A stretch of DNA of 64,000 nucleotides from contig JAGYVD010000008.1 of the NCBI GenBank assembly GCA_021209875.1, positions 1,363,501 through 1,427,500 on the forward strand, given 5' to 3'. The notes beneath the pieces were generated by a model. The model did not search any database, was not told the DNA's origin, and worked only from the letters and a program-made list of their open reading frames with translations. Below, one piece after another: positions 62,226-64,000 of this stretch. How positions within the stretch are numbered: the first letter of the stretch is position 1; every line of letters starts with the position of its first letter. Position numbers and translations under genes: made by a program. The DNA is from Rosellinia necatrix. Its lineage: Eukaryota > Ascomycota > Sordariomycetes > Xylariales > Xylariaceae.

Positions 62226-63507
62226 ACTGCTCCTGGCTTGACTGGGAGGTCGATAGGATGTGGGCCGTCAACCCATTCTTGGGACGGTAGGAGGACGGCT
62301 TGAACCTGCAAAAGTTCTGGACTTGATATGGAGTTTTTTGGCATGGATACTAGAGCATTCAAATGGCCTCGGCGATGCCTTGCGGATTTTTAGTAGATTT
62401 GTCTGTCTCTTGGCAAGTGCCTGCGATCCCCTTAGAAAGTTGCGTCGACCGTTGGCTCCAATTTTATACTTGCTTCATGGCTCAGCATTTGGGCTTCACT
62501 TACCATTTTCGCGACTCTCGTGTTTCTTGCTCTTCTTTATGCCATATAATCTCGATTATGGATAAGGGGGCTTGGATTAAGGATTTATGTCTTTGCCTGA
62601 AGTTGTAGGCCCTAGGGTTGTGCTGTGAGGGGCTTGCTGTTGACAAGTTGCGTAAAATACCTATATTGGGATCGTAATAGACTATAATCGTCTGCACTCG
62701 TTCGCTATCTTGTTTATATGTAGACGTAGAGTGTAGGTATGTTATGCTTTCAATGCACCATTCAAATGCTGCGCTACCCAGGCAGTGAAAAGTTTGAAGA
62801 CCTAAGCCGGGTTAGCTAAGCGACTGACTATGCAGTAGCCCCATCCAGCTGGAATGGGAGAGTAAATCTAAATGGTAAATGAACGCGCCCTGCTATCTAG
62901 ATATCCTCGATGATATCGTAACGGGATGCACTTGATGCAAGGTTGAATTGAGGACTTTTCTCGAACCATGGGGAATGATGAGCTTTCACCATTGTTTTCT
63001 ACGCTATGAGTGATGCGGCGATCTAGCTCTAGCCGTTATGATGCAGAAAATAGCACGAGATCGATCATAAAATAGCTTTTGAAACCATGCTCGTAGAACT
63101 TGATTCACATCTCGCTGAAGCTCGGGCCGAGCCGCCATCTTTCGTCAACAGGGACCAACAGGGATTTCGCCATTAATAAGCTTCGCCCCACCGGTACCCC
63201 GGATTTGGTGGGATAGGGTACCGTACGCGGCACACAGTATGTAGCAAACAGGAAGTAAGTATCACGCATGTACGACGTCGGCAAGGGACCTCGGTAGTCT
63301 AGCCTTTGCAGACGAATTCTACAAGTAGTTACTTCCGGCCGTGTCAGGATCTGACCAAAGGACTACCAGGCTCGACCTTTCGCCTCCTTACCTATCTTAT
63401 ACACCAATTGTTAATCTATTAGTCTATTAGTCTATTCGATTGCCTTTCCCGTCTCCACCAATAATAAATAGTTCTGATAGCTCGTTGACGTGCATATCAT
63501 CACCGAC
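62226..63507. other. Intergenic
   Basis: ASF1 3' region and the promoter side of the cytochrome b5-domain gene. ORFs at 62260-62697 are without motifs. A short TTAGTCTA/CTATTAGTC repeat lies near 63413-63434. Confidence 0.6.
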
Positions 63508-64000
63508 ATGCCGCCGGAGGAGAGTCCGCTCAGCGCCCAGGAAATCGCGAGCCACCGCTCCGTGTCTTCTTGTTGGATCGTCATCGACGGCAAGGTATAC
63601 GATGTTACCTCCTACTTAGACGAGCACCCTGGCGGAGCGGCGATATTGCTTAAACAAAGCGGAGCTGTAAGATTTTTTTTTTTTTCAATAAATAGAAAGT
63701 TGCATACCCTTCCTATCTCATTCTATTGTTGTGCATGAGATGAGCCAACTGGGGGGCCTCTTCCCACACGCGCGAAACGAGGCCCATCGATTCGGGGGGA
63801 AAGAACTGCCAGCTCACATGACCCAGGACGCGACGGCCGAGTTCCGCAAGATCCACTCGACGGACGTCCTGAAATACCTGCCCAGGGACGCCTGCCTGGG
63901 CGCCATCGACGCGGCCACCCGCGCGGCGCTGCCCGCGAGCAGTGCTGCCGCCGGCGCCGGCGCCGGAGGACCGACGGGCCACCTCACCCTGGACGCGCCG
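63508..64000 (+). CDS. Cytochrome b5-domain oxidoreductase, 5' part (probably flavocytochrome b2-like)
   Basis: Two exons are visible, 63508-63666 and 63827 to the window end, so the gene is partial at its 3' side. The intron of 160 nt has a GTAAGA donor followed by poly-T, and a CCCAG acceptor. Residues 1-65 form a cytochrome b5 heme domain with axial ligands H40 (EHPGG) and H63 (RKIHS), 23 residues apart as usual. A linker rich in Ala and Gly follows. In fungi, this order usually leads into an FMN-dependent alpha-hydroxy acid dehydrogenase (L-lactate cytochrome b2 type); that part lies beyond the window, so the full identity is inferred. An upstream in-frame ATG at 63490 would add six residues. 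No mitochondrial presequence is seen. Confidence 0.85.

Noticed and set aside
1..64000. tRNA, rRNA or CRISPR features
   Set aside because: No cloverleaf with proper A and B boxes, no rRNA core words and no spaced direct-repeat array were seen; a tRNA could still be missed by eye.

Overview
The window is nuclear DNA of a filamentous ascomycete, most likely a Sordariomycete. Genes carry short introns (48 to 241 nt) with GTRNGT-like donors and CTAAC-type branch points. They include a QDE-2-like Argonaute, an Rna14 homologue, Asf1, a fungal lipoxygenase and a GPI-anchored aspartic protease. A 15 kb block has been hypermutated to near-pure A+T, as expected from a RIP-like process. The order cannot be fixed by eye.

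Layout. 0-12 kb, gene-rich: a yapsin-like aspartic protease (-), an AMMECR1-domain protein (-), a Rieske-DUF455 fusion (-), a 60-residue secreted peptide gene (+, two exons, too short for ordinary ORF calling) and a four-helix membrane protein with a phospho-motif tail (-). 12-17 kb: no gene seen. 17.1-20.6 kb: Argonaute (-, eight exons). 20.6-26.3 kb: gene-free with CCTA/TAGG repeats. 26.3-29.7 kb: Rna14 (-). 31.0-46.4 kb: one LTR retrotransposon with 250-bp LTRs and a GATAT target duplication, hypermutated inside. Nested in it are an unmutated solo LTR (37.7-38.05 kb) and an unmutated hairpin-rich island (about 44.70-44.94 kb). 48.4-54.8 kb: an amidohydrolase-2 enzyme (+), an alpha/beta hydrolase (+) and a secreted lipoxygenase (-). 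55-61 kb: no gene recognised. 61.1-62.2 kb: Asf1 (+). 63.5 kb to the end: the 5' end of a cytochrome b5-domain oxidoreductase (+), cut by the window.

How it fits together. Housekeeping genes (Rna14, Asf1, AMMECR1) and genome defence (Argonaute) surround a dead retrotransposon. Its two LTRs differ only by C/T and G/A transitions, with mutation load fading toward the outer ends. Surviving cytosines mostly follow A or G and rarely T or C, so the signature does not look like plain CpA-directed RIP. The three enzymes just right of the element look like an accessory metabolic group; any shared pathway is inference.

Exon coordinates come from reading splice signals and checking frame. They join into open frames for every multi-exon gene except the protease, whose Thr/Pro-rich tail sits one frame off its catalytic body.
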